NCBI GenBank assembly: GCA_902806575.1
Contig: CADCXD010000007.1
Location: 1,178,001 to 1,242,000 of the forward strand
Source: Jackrogersella multiformis
Taxonomy: Eukaryota > Ascomycota > Sordariomycetes > Xylariales > Hypoxylaceae
Reading direction: 5' to 3'
Length of the DNA stretch: 64,000 nucleotides
Shown: positions 20,781-31,439 of the stretch, piece after piece
Layout of the letters: each line of letters begins with the position of its first letter
Position numbering within the stretch: the first letter of the stretch is position 1
Notes under the pieces: generated by a model
The model's database searches: none
The model's input: the letters and a program-made list of their open reading frames with translations, nothing else
Told to the model about the DNA's origin: nothing
Position numbers and translations under genes: made by a program

Positions 20781-23700
20781 GTGCGCCGAGCCGCGGCAAT
20801 CAAGAGACCAGCCAAAGATGAGACGAAGGCTACAAAGAAACCTCGCCTGGAACCAACTTCAGGACACAGACCCATTATTAACATGACATTACTGTATAAT
20901 GGAGATGAACACCAAGTACAAGCACTACTGGATTCCGGAAGCTCAGTCCCAATGATGTCTCTTTCCAAAGCAAGGAAATGGAAGTTGCCAATTACTAAAA
21001 GACAACATGCTCGACCCGTATTAGCCTTCGACTCAACCCAAGTCCCTCTTGCAGGACGCTATTATACCGATCCCCTTATCCTTCGCCACCAAGAAGACCA
21101 CTTCTCCCGAATCAGCTTCGAGCTGAGCGCCCTGGATGACGAATGCGATGTTATTATACCACAATGGTGGATGAAAATCCATGAGCCCGCAAACTTCTTC
21201 TTGGACCCCAAGAAGATTAGGTTCAATTCCTCCTATTGTCAGAAACACTGCACAAGCCTAACCCTGCATGACCCGGAAAAGTCAGCCAACATGGCGGCAG
21301 CAAGGAATATTGAAGTAGATGAAGCGCTAAGGAATGTTCCTGAGGAATTCCGTGAATTTGTGCACATCATGACCAAAGAAGCAGGGCAACGCCTTCCAGA
21401 CCATCAACCATGGGATCATTCTATCGATCTCCAAGAAGGAAAGACACCTCCTTGGGGACCCCTCTATGCTATGAGCGAAAGGGAACTCAATACACTCAGA
21501 CCATGGCTAAATGAAATGATCAATAATGGTCGAATCCGGAAATCAACCTCGTCCTGTGCAGCACCCATGATGTTTGTCGACAAACCCGATCCTCAAGACC
21601 CTCTTAGGCCAGTGGTTGACTATCGAGGCCTGAACAGCATCACTATCCCTATCCGCTATCCTATCCCTCTGATATCCGAACTACAAGCTCGCTTCAGAAC
21701 CGCGAAATGGTTCACCAAGATCGATCTTAAGTCAGGATTCCACCTTGTCAGAATCAAAGAAGGAGATGAATGGAAAACAGCCTTCCGATGCAAATACGGA
21801 CTCTTCGAATACCTGGTCATGCCCTTTGGATTGATCAATGCTCCAGCGACTTTTCAGTCAATGATGAATAACATTTTCCGAGACCTTATCGACCTGGGAC
21901 TCTTGGTGTACCTGGATGATCTCCTCATCTACGCGGACACAATAGAAGAACACGATAAGATCGTCAAGGAAGTCCTAAAAAGACTCACAGAACACCATTT
22001 GGCAGTCAGCCCACGGAAATGTTTCTGGAGAGTCCAAGAAGTGGACTTCCTCGGTTACATCATTGGAGTAAAAGGCATCTCAATGGCCCAAGACAAGATC
22101 GACTGCATCAACAACTGGGAAGCCCCCAAGTCCCTCAAGGAATCCCAGCAGTTCATCGGCTTCGCAAACTTCTATCGACGATTCATAGAAAAGTTCTCAG
22201 AAATAGCAAGGCCGATTACCAGCGCAAATAAGGGAGACAAGAAGGACTGGAGATGGACCGAAGAAATGAGTAAATCCTTTAAGGAACTCAAATACCGATT
22301 CACCCAGGCCCCCATCATGGCACACTTCGATCCTTCAAGACAGACCCATGTGGAAGCCGATGCATCGGACTATGCTATTGGCGCCGTTCTTTCTCAAAAA
22401 GATGAACAAGGCAAACTCAGACCTGTAGCTTATCATTCCCGCAAGCTTACACCGGCAGAAATGAACTATGAGATACATGACAAGGAATTACTGGCCATAG
22501 TAGACTCCTTCGGTAGATGGCACCAATACTTGGAGGGTGCAAAACATCGAATTGAAGTCTACTCTGACCATCAGAACTTGGCCTACTTTACAACAGCCAA
22601 GGTCCTGAACCGTCGTCAAGCCCGATGGGCGCAAGAACTATCTTCATACTGGTTCATCATCAATTACCGACCCGGAAAACAGAATGATAAGGCCGATATC
22701 CTTTCCAGACTACCACAATATCGACCTGAGAAAGGGGGAGCTGAAGACCAGCCTATAAAGTCGGTCTTACAAGACAAACATTTTTCGCATTCTCCAGGAA
22801 CTTTATTTGCCTCTTCAGCGGCCGTCCTTGTCACATCAAGCAGACTCTGCAGCCTTACTACACCTAGTTGGGCTCCTGAATTTATTGAACGACTAAAGAA
22901 GGCAGCCATCAACGACCCAGAATACGTTGCGCAGGTCAAGAACCCTTTCAAGGACGTCACTTCACAGAATGACCTCCTCTATCGAAAAGGAAGACTCTGG
23001 ATACCTACAGAACTCCAGAAGGAAGTCATTTCCACCGAACACGATACCCTCGTTGCCGGACATATGGGAATGGACAAAACCCTAGAACTAATCACCCGAA
23101 ACTTTTGGTGGCCAAACATTGAGAACACCGTCCGGGATTACGTACGAGGCTGTTTGGAATGCCAACAGAACAAGATCCCCCGTCACGCCCCATATGGACA
23201 TCTCCAGCCAATGGAACTACACTACAAACCCTGGCTAACAATAGCGATGGATTTCATCACTGACCTTCCTTTGTCGAACGGCTGTGACTCCATTTGGGTA
23301 ATAGTGGATCCATTCTCTAAGATGGCACACTTCATTCCTCTCAAAGCGAGAGAAAAGAAGTCTGACGATCTGATTAGAATCTTCGCTAAGCAATACTGGA
23401 GACTACATGGTGTACCCCTGGACATCATTTCTGACAGAGATTCTAGGTTCACATCCCACATCTGGAAGGACTTCCTCAAACTGGTAGGTATCAAGTCCCG
23501 AATGAGTACTGCATTTCACCCACAGACCGATGGGCAGACAGAACGCCTCAACCAAATCCTGGAAGTCTATCTCAGAGCCTTCGTCAACTACGAAATGAGC
23601 AACTGGGAGGACTTACTTGCAACCGCAGAATTTGCCTACAACAATACTGCTTCATCATCAACACAGCTTACCCCCTTCTACGTCAATTATGGATACCACC

Positions 23701-24323
23701 CGGCAACCCACAATCCTCCTACAGGCACTTCACGCAACCCCGGAAGCAGATTATATGCACATTGGATGACTCAAGTACACCAAGACGCACGGAAGCACCT
23801 GGAACGAAGCCGCCAACGAATGAAGGAATGGGCTGACAAACGACGAAAGGATGCGCCAACCTTCGAGGTAGATCAACTCGTGATGCTGAACGCAAAAAAC
23901 ATCAAAACCAAGCGCCCTGCTAAAAAGTTGGACAAGAAGCTCCTAGGTCCCTTCAAGGTCCAACAGGTAATCTCTCCTACCGCGGTGAGACTCACTCTCC
24001 CTAAAGGATGGAGAATACATAACTCGTTCCATGTCTCACTCATCGAACCCTACCGCGCTGGCAATCAGGAACTCCCTGACCCTGACCAGGTCCTGCGTGA
24101 GGCAGCCCCGATAGAGTCTGAAGACTATCAAGTGGAACGAGTGATGGACTCTATCGAAAACCAAGGCCGAGTGAAGTATCTCGTGAAGTGGGAAGGATGG
24201 CCAGCCAAAAGGCATTGGACATGGGAACCCTATGAACACATGTTCAGCGAAGGAGCAAAAGCAGCAGTCAAACTGTTTCACGATCAACACACCGACAAAC
24301 CTCGCGATCCTACAGTTGCTTGA
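20781..24323 (+). CDS. pol: retrotransposon Pol: protease, RT, RNase H, integrase, chromodomain
   Basis: 1180 residues counted from codon 20781; the frame is open back to 20622 and so overlaps gag by about 109 nt in the -1 frame, with no ATG needed if made by frameshifting. Domains in order: aspartic protease Asp51 (DSGSS); reverse transcriptase with TKIDLKSGFH and the YLDD centre (377-380); RNase H (Asp527, EADAS); integrase HHCC finger (His754 to CLECQQ), catalytic Asp824, Asp885 and Glu921, with the last two separated by the classical 35 residues; GPF module (LLGPFKVQQV); chromodomain at about 1113-1170 (YLVKWEGWP, TWEPYEH), which steers integration in chromoviruses. All catalytic residues are present and no stop interrupts the frame, so the enzyme looks functional. 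Confidence 0.95.
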   Translation: MRRAAAIKRPAKDETKATKKPRLEPTSGHRPIINMTLLYNGDEHQVQALLDSGSSVPMMSLSKARKWKLPITKRQHARPVLAFDSTQVPLAGRYYTDPLILRHQEDHFSRISFELSALDDECDVIIPQWWMKIHEPANFFLDPKKIRFNSSYCQKHCTSLTLHDPEKSANMAAARNIEVDEALRNVPEEFREFVHIMTKEAGQRLPDHQPWDHSIDLQEGKTPPWGPLYAMSERELNTLRPWLNEMINNGRIRKSTSSCAAPMMFVDKPDPQDPLRPVVDYRGLNSITIPIRYPIPLISELQARFRTAKWFTKIDLKSGFHLVRIKEGDEWKTAFRCKYGLFEYLVMPFGLINAPATFQSMMNNIFRDLIDLGLLVYLDDLLIYADTIEEHDKIVKEVLKRLTEHHLAVSPRKCFWRVQEVDFLGYIIGVKGISMAQDKIDCINNWEAPKSLKESQQFIGFANFYRRFIEKFSEIARPITSANKGDKKDWRWTEEMSKSFKELKYRFTQAPIMAHFDPSRQTHVEADASDYAIGAVLSQKDEQGKLRPVAYHSRKLTPAEMNYEIHDKELLAIVDSFGRWHQYLEGAKHRIEVYSDHQNLAYFTTAKVLNRRQARWAQELSSYWFIINYRPGKQNDKADILSRLPQYRPEKGGAEDQPIKSVLQDKHFSHSPGTLFASSAAVLVTSSRLCSLTTPSWAPEFIERLKKAAINDPEYVAQVKNPFKDVTSQNDLLYRKGRLWIPTELQKEVISTEHDTLVAGHMGMDKTLELITRNFWWPNIENTVRDYVRGCLECQQNKIPRHAPYGHLQPMELHYKPWLTIAMDFITDLPLSNGCDSIWVIVDPFSKMAHFIPLKAREKKSDDLIRIFAKQYWRLHGVPLDIISDRDSRFTSHIWKDFLKLVGIKSRMSTAFHPQTDGQTERLNQILEVYLRAFVNYEMSNWEDLLATAEFAYNNTASSSTQLTPFYVNYGYHPATHNPPTGTSRNPGSRLYAHWMTQVHQDARKHLERSRQRMKEWADKRRKDAPTFEVDQLVMLNAKNIKTKRPAKKLDKKLLGPFKVQQVISPTAVRLTLPKGWRIHNSFHVSLIEPYRAGNQELPDPDQVLREAAPIESEDYQVERVMDSIENQGRVKYLVKWEGWPAKRHWTWEPYEHMFSEGAKAAVKLFHDQHTDKPRDPTVA

Positions 24324-24343
24324 TATGCTCAGAGACGAGCATC

Positions 24344-24360
24344 AAGAAGGAGGGAGCTGG
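24344..24360 (+). other. polypurine tract
   Basis: AAGAAGGAGGGAGCTGG directly precedes the 3' LTR and ends at its first base, the position required for plus-strand priming. It is purine except for one CT. Confidence 0.75.
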
Positions 24361-24674
24361 TGTCATACGGATAGGATCCACGAAGCAGAGTATGATCAAT
24401 ATATGCATGCATGTTGGTAAATACGAGATGTGTTGGAACTTATGAAACAAAGCTATTGGATGAGGTTAATCAGAAGACTTGATCAATATATGTAAGACTG
24501 AACCAACAGGATTAAGAGGGCGCCAACGGCGCTTAAAGGAGATATTCAGATTGAATACATATAGGTCATTACGCCTCGCTTCGCAAGAAGAAATGAAAGG
24601 CAAGGACCTTAAGACTATAGAGAATTATAATTCGAAATTGAACTACAGTTCCAAGCCCATTTGCCCTTGTCACA
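24361..24674 (+). repeat. 3' LTR, 314 bp
   Basis: Matches the 5' LTR at every position by eye. Followed at once by the second CTCAG duplication and the 5' coding part of the PKS. Confidence 0.95.
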
Positions 24675-24679
24675 CTCAG
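24675..24679. repeat. target-site duplication, right copy (CTCAG)
   Basis: Second copy of the duplication described at 17748-17752. Confidence 0.95.
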
Positions 24680-24944
24680 AGCCAGGGATGCTGAAGAACT
24701 GCGCGTCGAAGAGGCGAGTGTCCTCGGCGAGGAGGTACGAGTGGAGCACATTGCTTGTGCCGTGATGACTGCCGTCCTTGTGGTAGAATGCTTCGGCCGA
24801 GAAGCGGTCGATCTTGCTTGCTACATCACGGGGTGACTTGAGGAGGTCCCAGAGCTTCGACGGCGTGGAAGAGCCCCCCGGAAAGCGGCAGCCGGAGCCG
24901 ATGATGGCAATGGGTTCCTCGGTGTAATCGGCGTAGCCCGACAT
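24675..24944 (-). pseudogene. 5' end of the highly reducing PKS gene (residues 1-90 of KS)
   Basis: The ATG at 24944 opens a frame with the canonical KS start (EEPIAIIGSGCRFPGG, LWDLLKSPRDVA) and runs to the insertion point after 90 codons. Reading on into the antisense LTR adds 19 foreign residues and stops at 24615, so translation from the native start now gives a 109-residue fragment with no active-site cysteine. Joined to the fragment at 10230-17752 without the element and one duplication, the frame continues exactly. The native promoter lies upstream, at and beyond 24945. Confidence 0.93.
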
Positions 24945-25300
24945 GATGGATTGTACTGGGATGATTCGTCTGTGTGGTGGTATGGTTTTACGTTAACGGC
25001 AGCGGGCTGTGGGCAGATACAGGACACCAATCAAGTGTTCTTTGAGGAGGGATATGACGAGCGGCTATGTCCGAGTGTGATTCATTTGATGTGAAAGTGT
25101 GTTGCGGACCCTGTGTGGTGGAATGAATGGCTCAAGTTAGAGGAGTTGCGCCGTCAAATCAACTTGTTTCGATGTGCTGTTAGATTAATTTTGCGGAACA
25201 TACGATGCTGTCATATACTCTCTATGAGCTGGGTCTATCAAACCTATTTCAGCACAGCAATCTAGTATTTCCTAATCTCGTTCTCGACCAGGTAAGCATC
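24945..25300 (-). promoter_or_regulatory. PKS promoter region
   Basis: Immediately upstream of the PKS start codon on the minus strand. I cannot name a TATA box or operator here. The limit at 25300 is arbitrary. Confidence 0.4.
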
Positions 25301-27031
25301 TACAGCTCTCTCCTTCAGCCGTATAGGTATAACGTAGGATGAGCAGCGCCTCCGGATCGCCTAACATTCTAGAAACAGTAGTGTCAGCTTTGACCCCGAC
25401 TAACACACCTTGATTGACCATATCTGACCCTGGCATCGTTGCTACATCGTTATTCGTAAAGAGTAGTTGGGCTTGACAATTTTTGTTAATTCCGTAAAGG
25501 GAAGTGTAGGAAACAAATTGCCCTTTTAAGCATGTTTCCTAGAACGGGATTGGGTGCGTGTCAGCACTAATAATTTGTCGATTATAGCCACTTCCTAGTG
25601 GGGCAGCGATTATAGCAATTGCCAAATATGGGAACCCCTAATTGGCACTCCAAACAGAGGCACAGCCGTATTCCTATTATAACTTTTGCTTGGGGAGACA
25701 CGTGACCCTTCCCAACCTCCTAGACACGAAAGGGGGTGAGACTTGAAGGAAACTCGGCGTTAAGTCGTATCGACGGTCGATTTGGCGATTATCATAACTC
25801 TTCTCCATGTTGGCTCTAGGGCTCTTTCTCGTCTAGGCATACACAAGAGTGAACTGCCATTGCGAACTGCAATTTTCCTAACCCGATTTTACCCGCTTAG
25901 AAGTCCGCTGAAAACCGTCCTCCATAACCCCAGCAAGAAATGGTACGTTTTTCCTCTCGTCGGTTACAATCCACGGCAGACTAAGAAACGTTAAAGGAAT
26001 GTATAAGCATATAGGGCTTACGCGATTCGAAGACCGGGCATCAACGATGCTTCAGTGTACCATCCAGCTTCAAAGTAGATAATGTATATTGTTTTGGTGT
26101 TCATAAAAATTTCAATTTAACTTCTTGTCTTTCCCATTGTCTAGATGGACGGTTGTCCCTTTGCCAAAATTAGAGATACCGAATGAACGTTCCAATGTTT
26201 CCCAGTCGAAATAGATAAACATGGTATCATAGGTAAGCAATAGTTGTCGAATCATGTTTGACCGTCGGATTGTTAGAAGTGATGAGGAAAACGTTCAAAC
26301 TTCTATGTCCGAGAAACACACATAATTCCTCCTAGATATACAAAAAGCAAACATAGCACATATTTGATTTTGGCAGTTATAAATCAAAATATCTCAAACA
26401 CGTCCACTATGATGCACATAAAGGAGAGACAGAGGATTCATACCGAGGCAGATCGACCAAATCTATAGATCTACCAATCATTGTTCAAGTATAGAGATTA
26501 GCGAAAGCGAGTCTTCAAGTAGAGTTGCGAATACCTATTAAAATCTACAATTTCGTTCATGATAGTCCATCGATCAGCATTATATTTGCCATAAATAAAC
26601 AAGAGCCTCGGTTGAAGCACCCTTTGGTGACAGTACATCATAATCGACATGCCGGCATTTGGCAAGATCCTCTCATCTGCCGAGGCACTAATGATAGGGA
26701 GTTACATCCGTTGTCAATGACGCGGCCTCGTCTTGTGGATAGGTCCGATTTTCGATGAGTATGGCTATGTTTCTAAGCTTCCCCTTTCTCATATATCTCT
26801 TTAAGTACACCTTTCCTGTCTTAATGCAATCTGCAATGCCCAATTTTGAAAGACTAAAGTACCTAGTGGGATAGTCTTTTAGCTTGTCTTATTAACAATC
26901 ACATACAAGAAAATATCATGTAATGAAATTAAATGTAACTCGCTACATGGAAGGCTTTTTATATTCAATGGTAATCATTTGTTAGGTATCCTGATATATG
27001 TATCTGGTATTACAACAACTTCATTAATATT
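25301..27031. other. gene-free DNA upstream of the PKS
   Basis: Short open frames near 25.8 and 26.5 kb lack domains, splice partners and codon bias. I see no RNA gene and no repeat that stands out. Confidence 0.5.
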
Positions 27032-27192
27032 ATTACATGGTGAGATGATGATGATGATGAGTTCGTTTACGTCCGGAGGACGTATGCTATCTATGTGACT
27101 AGATACATCAAGCGCTTGAAAGCGCGAAGGACGTCCAGAGTACCCCTAGGGGCAGAGCTGGAGTATCGCCTGACATAGATTACATGGTGAGA
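27032..27192. repeat. 14-bp target-site duplications around a SINE-like insertion
   Basis: ATTACATGGTGAGA occurs at 27032-27045 and again at 27179-27192, tightly flanking the 133-bp insertion on the opposite strand. A duplication of this length is typical of target-primed (LINE-mobilised) retroposition. Confidence 0.85.
27046..27178 (-). mobile_element. 5'-truncated SINE-like retroposon with TCA-repeat tail
   Basis: On the minus strand the copy runs from CTATGTCAGGCGATACTCC to a 3' end with ACGTCCTCCGGACGTAAAC and a (TCA)n tail, seen as GATGATGATGATGATGA on the plus strand. It aligns with the 3' third of the fuller copy at 42.2-42.56 kb through GATACTC, CTCTGGACGTCCT and CGGACGTAAAC. It is bounded by 14-bp duplications and is truncated at its 5' end. 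Confidence 0.75.
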
Positions 27193-28297
27193 GCATAGCA
27201 TTACGAGAACAAAATAATACTAAACAACAAAGTAAACTTCTTAATAACCATACCTACCTATGGAAAGAAATATTTTAAGCTTTGAGGTGAACTTCGTGGC
27301 CTCTCATACCTACCTAGGCACCTACGCACAATGCTCTCACCATGGCGTAATTTAAATATTGAAGTATAGTTCATTCAAAGAATATTGCAACGAGAGTTGC
27401 TAGATTCGAAACGGAACCTATCTAATACACCTAATCGGGGAAATATGTGATTAGAGCCATCGTCCACATTTAAAAGATGGAAGGTTTACATGATCTTCTT
27501 GTATGTACATGTAGTTTTTTGCTTCCAAATCTAGTAATCTACGAGGTACATACCTACTTAATGTAGCAACTCTTGATTAAGCAGATGGAATTTCTGGTAA
27601 GGTTACTGACAGTAGTCGTTTAGGTTCCAATAAATACCTAGTTAAACTTTTTTTGTAAAGAGACCTTTTAACAGGATCTTAATTAGTAGTTATATCCATA
27701 CTAGTTGATGCCAACTTGAGCGTTCTGAAATATAGTTATGTCTTAAACAGCATAGGCGCATTATGTCGGATAGTAAGTCGTTGGAAATATTCTTAAATAG
27801 GCAGTAAACAGCCTTATCAATAAGTCAAGTTACCTAGAATACCTATGGAACAATACGAAGGTATTTTAGCAAAAGCTTGAAACTACTTGACGTATCTAGG
27901 TTTCTCTTTTTGTTCACATTGCCAAAGATAGAAATAACGGATTAATCCCTTTAAGTTGGAAACGCAACTTCGTAACAGCAAACCGGCCTTCTTCTTCATA
28001 CCTAGGTATCTACCTACCTACCTAGGTAGGTAGTCTAAGAAAGCCCACCATACAGATTAGTAGACTACCCCAGATTCAGGTGGATACTTCGAAGCTTGGT
28101 AGACGTTAGGTCCAGATCTGAATATATTGTAGATCTAAACCATATTATAGGAATTCAATATCACACTAACCTTATTTACACACGATTATTACACTAGAAT
28201 ACGTAAAAAAATGTTGCTTGTGTTAGGTACAGATCCGACGGAGATTCAATTCAAAACGCTAGTCTACAAAGAACATTGATAATACCACAAATCTCCA
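27193..28297. other. gene-free DNA with CCTAGG palindromes
   Basis: No gene seen. A perfect 20-bp palindrome, CTACCTACCTAGGTAGGTAG, occupies 28014-28033, with further copies of the motif nearby. Confidence 0.55.
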
Positions 28298-29765
28298 TTA
28301 AGCTTCTAACGCGATATCTTTAACATGCTGCGCTGCTACCTTTCTCCCACCATCTACATACCCTACCTGCTCTGATATTCTCTTCGCCGTCTCCCTGTAC
28401 TTGTGGGCTTCGGGAGAATCCCCGACAACCCGTTCCAAGGCAGTCACAAACTCATCGGCCTTCACATAAGGTGCAGCTTGGTCGTTACCCCTGACACCAA
28501 CCCCTATCATCTCGACTCGCGTCGCGAAGTCGTAGGTGTCAATCCAGACAGGGCAGACAACCTGTGGTACACCGGCGCCGATGGCCTCGTGGAAAGAGTT
28601 AGAACCGCCATGGTGTACATATGCCAGAATGGATTTGCTCGCCGTCAAACACGCCACAGGGGTAGAGGGCAACCATGAAATAATGCGGATTCTGTCGCCG
28701 AAAATGTCTGTGTCCACGGAGGGGACCTTTTCTTCTTTGGACGGCTTGGGACACTTCCAGAGGATCTGAATATCTGGGTGGCGGTCGGCGCACTCTTGTA
28801 GCGCCGACAAGACCTCGCCGATCTGGTTTCCCTTGTAGGTGACGTGAGATCCCATGTTGATTATGACGGTGGGTCGGGCGACCAGCCATTTGGCGAGCTC
28901 CGGGTCCGCCTTTTCGAGCGGCTCAAAAGGAGGTAAGATGGGCCCACAGCCGATCAGATTGTCCGGGATATAGGACAAGGGAAAGTCGGTCTGCGGCCGC
29001 GCCTGGGTGAGGTACAGCAAGTTGAAGTTGAACATGTTGTACTTGGTGCTCAGATTTCCTGGGATTCCGCGCTCATGGCGGGCTTTGATGAAATTTGTCA
29101 CCCGCGGGGTGAAGTAGCTGAGCCTGATCAGCTTGTAGATCAAGTAAATGTTCGGCAAGATGTTCCAGAAAGATAAGGGGACACGGAATCCCGACGAGAC
29201 GCTACATTCTCCGTTAGTTGGAATGCCTTTTCCACGCGGGATCTAGTAAAGCTCACACAGGGTATTTCCACGCAAACTGGAGAAGAGGTTGCATGTGAAC
29301 GGCGTGATCCTTGTAGGTTCCGGGGCTCAGGTAGGCGTGCCGTTGGTGGAGCGTGTTGACCGCATCGGCGCCGGGGCCGAAGAGGAAATCCAGCACCACG
29401 GCGGCCGGGGCCAGTTCTTTGATCAGACTCACGCAAGAATCGTAGATCTCAAAGTAGGCCTCCGGTTCCCACGGAGCGAGAAGCAATGGCATGGTGTCCT
29501 TGTAGGACTGGATTGCCCCTTGGACGCCTGGTGCGTGCCTAGGTAGAAACTCCATGCCACTCTCTACCACGATATCCTTGAAGCATCTTCCAGCCAAGGC
29601 ATGGAAGGTGACTCCGGCCGGCACAAGGGATGCCAGGCCGTTGAACGAGCCGATATGGACGTCTATGGACCCATCGGCAGCGAGAGCGGCAGCGGTAGCC
29701 AGATTAACAGAAGACTGACTGAGCTCCGAATTTGTCAGAAACAGGACAATTGGACGTGTCGCCAT
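28298..29765 (-). CDS. family 1 glycosyltransferase (UDP-sugar-dependent)
   Basis: Two exons, 29765-29257 and 29201-28298, with a 55-nt intron (29256-29202, donor GTGAGC); 470 residues. Using GTGAGC rather than the GTGTGA two bases earlier keeps the frame into SSGFRVPLSFWNILPN. GT-B fold: the N-terminal acceptor domain starts MATRPIVLFLTNSELSQS. The C-terminal donor domain has INMGSHVTYKGNQ and the nucleotide-sugar signature HHGGSNSFHEAIGAGVPQV near residue 365, ending PVWIDTYDFATRVE. No signal peptide or C-terminal anchor is evident, so it is probably cytosolic. Such enzymes move a sugar from UDP-sugar to a hydroxyl; in this cluster a hydroxylated polyketide is the obvious acceptor, either as final tailoring or as self-protection. 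Divergent from the trans-ER gene over 542 bp, which suggests co-regulation. Confidence 0.9.
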
Positions 29766-30307
29766 GGTTCTTGATGGGCACTCGGACGCTGTCCACGCAA
29801 AATTTCAGGAGCCTACTGGTATCGTATTGAATCGTACGACTAGCTATCAACTATCAACTACCTAGCTTTGAGTATATACATAATACGGCGGCGACATGGA
29901 TGCCACTAACGAGAGAGGAAGTTAAAGATGGAAACCAATTTGGGTTGCTTTACCTTTTTTCAGCCCTATTCAGCACTGAAGGATTTGGCCTCGCGAATCT
30001 GCGTCAGCGAATCATTCATTGCCTTTCTGGGATAGAGTCCTGATCAGGAAAGTTGGGGGGCTTAGTCAATACTGCCCGATCCGGAAGGTATTCAGCTAAC
30101 CAAAGTTAGAAGAGCTGGGGAACAAGAAGGCATTTGTATCGAACTTTATACTTGAGATAAACATATCAAAAACTTCGACGTGGTACTTATCTTCGTCGTA
30201 AGGTATCGAATGATGATAGAGGTCGAATGATCTTTTAGAGGACAGCCCGCACGGAAATTTGAAATCATACTCACCAATCCTCACTGCAGTGCTACACCAT
30301 TATCACA
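29766..30307. promoter_or_regulatory. divergent promoter, glycosyltransferase (-) / trans-ER (+)
   Basis: 542 bp between two head-to-head start codons. A TATATACATA sequence at about 29872-29881 lies roughly 107 bp upstream of the glycosyltransferase start and could be its TATA element. Otherwise no operator is recognisable. Confidence 0.5.
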
Positions 30308-31439
30308 ATGTCTACCCCAATTCCCACCACACAAACGGCCGTCATCGCCGGCCCTTCGGGCGAATTCCTCGTCTCGTCGGAGACGCCCGTCCCGGAGCTC
30401 AAGCCGGATTCAATCATCGTCAGGTGCAAGGCCGTCGCCCTGAACCCCGTCGACACCAAGCTGATCGGTGATTTCGTGACGCCTGGCTGCATTTTCGGCT
30501 TCGACTGCGCAGGCATCGTCGTAGCTATCGGCTCGGAAGTGAAGAAGGACCTCAAAGTGGGCGACCGAGTTTGCGGTTGCGCCAGTGGCAGTACGTGACT
30601 TCTTCGCAACGACACATTTAACGTGCTGATGACTGACCCTGAACTTAGTGAACAAGGAAAAACCCCTAGGCGGAGCATTTGCCGAGTACGTGACGCTACC
30701 CGGTGATTTGACTCTCAAGGTGCCCGAGTCAATGACTTTTGAGGATGCCGCCTCGATGGGCACTGCTATCGCATCAGCCAGCATGGTGCTGTTCTGGTCG
30801 CTAGGCATGCCCCTGAGCGTGATGGACAACTCCTCCAACGAGCCGCTCCCCACCGTCCTCGTCTACGGCGGCAGCACGTCTACCGGAACCATGATGCTGC
30901 AGCTGCTGAAGCTGTGCGGCTTCCCCACCATCACCACGTGCTCCCCGCACAACTTCAAGTTCGTCAAGTCGTACGGCGCCGACAAGGTGTACGACTACAA
31001 GTCGGCCAACTGCGTGCAGCAGATCCGGACCGACACCAAGAACGTCCTGGAGTACGCCATCGACTGCTTTGCCGAGGACTCCTCCATGAAGTTCTGCTAT
31101 GCCGCCCTGGGCCGCGCCGGTGGCCACTACACTGCGCTGAACCCCTTTAACGACACCTTGGCTACCCGCAAGGTCATCACTCCCGATTGGATTCTGGCTA
31201 CCCGCATCGCCGGCGACGGCTCCCAGTGGCCGGCGCCGTACGCATGCGAGCCTGAGCCGAAGCTGAAAGAGCTTGCCGGCCCTCTTTTCGGCCGCATCCA
31301 AACCTTGTTGGATGGAGGCAAGATCAAGCCCCATGCGGTCCGCGTCGAGCAGGGTGGTCTGCCCGGCCTGCTCAACGGCGTTGGCATGATCAGGAGGGGC
31401 GAGATCAGCGGAACTAAGCTGGTGTACTCTGTAGCATGA
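30308..31439 (+). CDS. trans-acting enoyl reductase (LovC-type MDR)
   Basis: Two exons, 30308-30590 and 30649-31439, with a 58-nt intron; 357 residues. The join restores a Met codon (A|TG) and reads CASGMNKEKPLGGAFAEYV. Medium-chain dehydrogenase/reductase without structural zinc ligands: GroES-like domain (VALNPVDTKLIGD, FGFDCAGIV), then a Rossmann domain with VLVYGGSTSTGTMMLQLLK, ending near NGVGMIRRGEISGTKLVY. These features are those of LovC, ApdC and CcsC, which dock on an ER-less reducing PKS and reduce selected enoyl intermediates with NADPH. The PKS of this window lacks an ER domain, so the pairing is strong on context. The gene itself looks intact although its partner PKS is broken. 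Confidence 0.93.

Larger units (their letters stand above)
17753..24674 (+). mobile_element. complete Ty3/gypsy chromovirus (Tf1/sushi type), 6922 bp
   Basis: Full-length LTR retrotransposon: 314-bp LTRs, leader, long gag frame, pol frame (protease, reverse transcriptase, RNase H, integrase, chromodomain), purine tract and right LTR. The two LTRs are identical over all 314 positions by eye, both large frames are open, and the flanking duplications match, so insertion was recent and the element may still be competent. It sits in the coding exon of the PKS ketosynthase in antisense orientation to that gene. The terminal chromodomain and the self-complementary primer site place it with the chromoviruses related to Tf1, sushi and MAGGY. 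It shows none of the CA/TG loss seen in the 45.8-61.9 kb block. Confidence 0.96.

Noticed and set aside
25782..26758. possible small genes upstream of the PKS
   Set aside because: Two frames of 70-77 codons with no domains, splice signals in context or codon bias.
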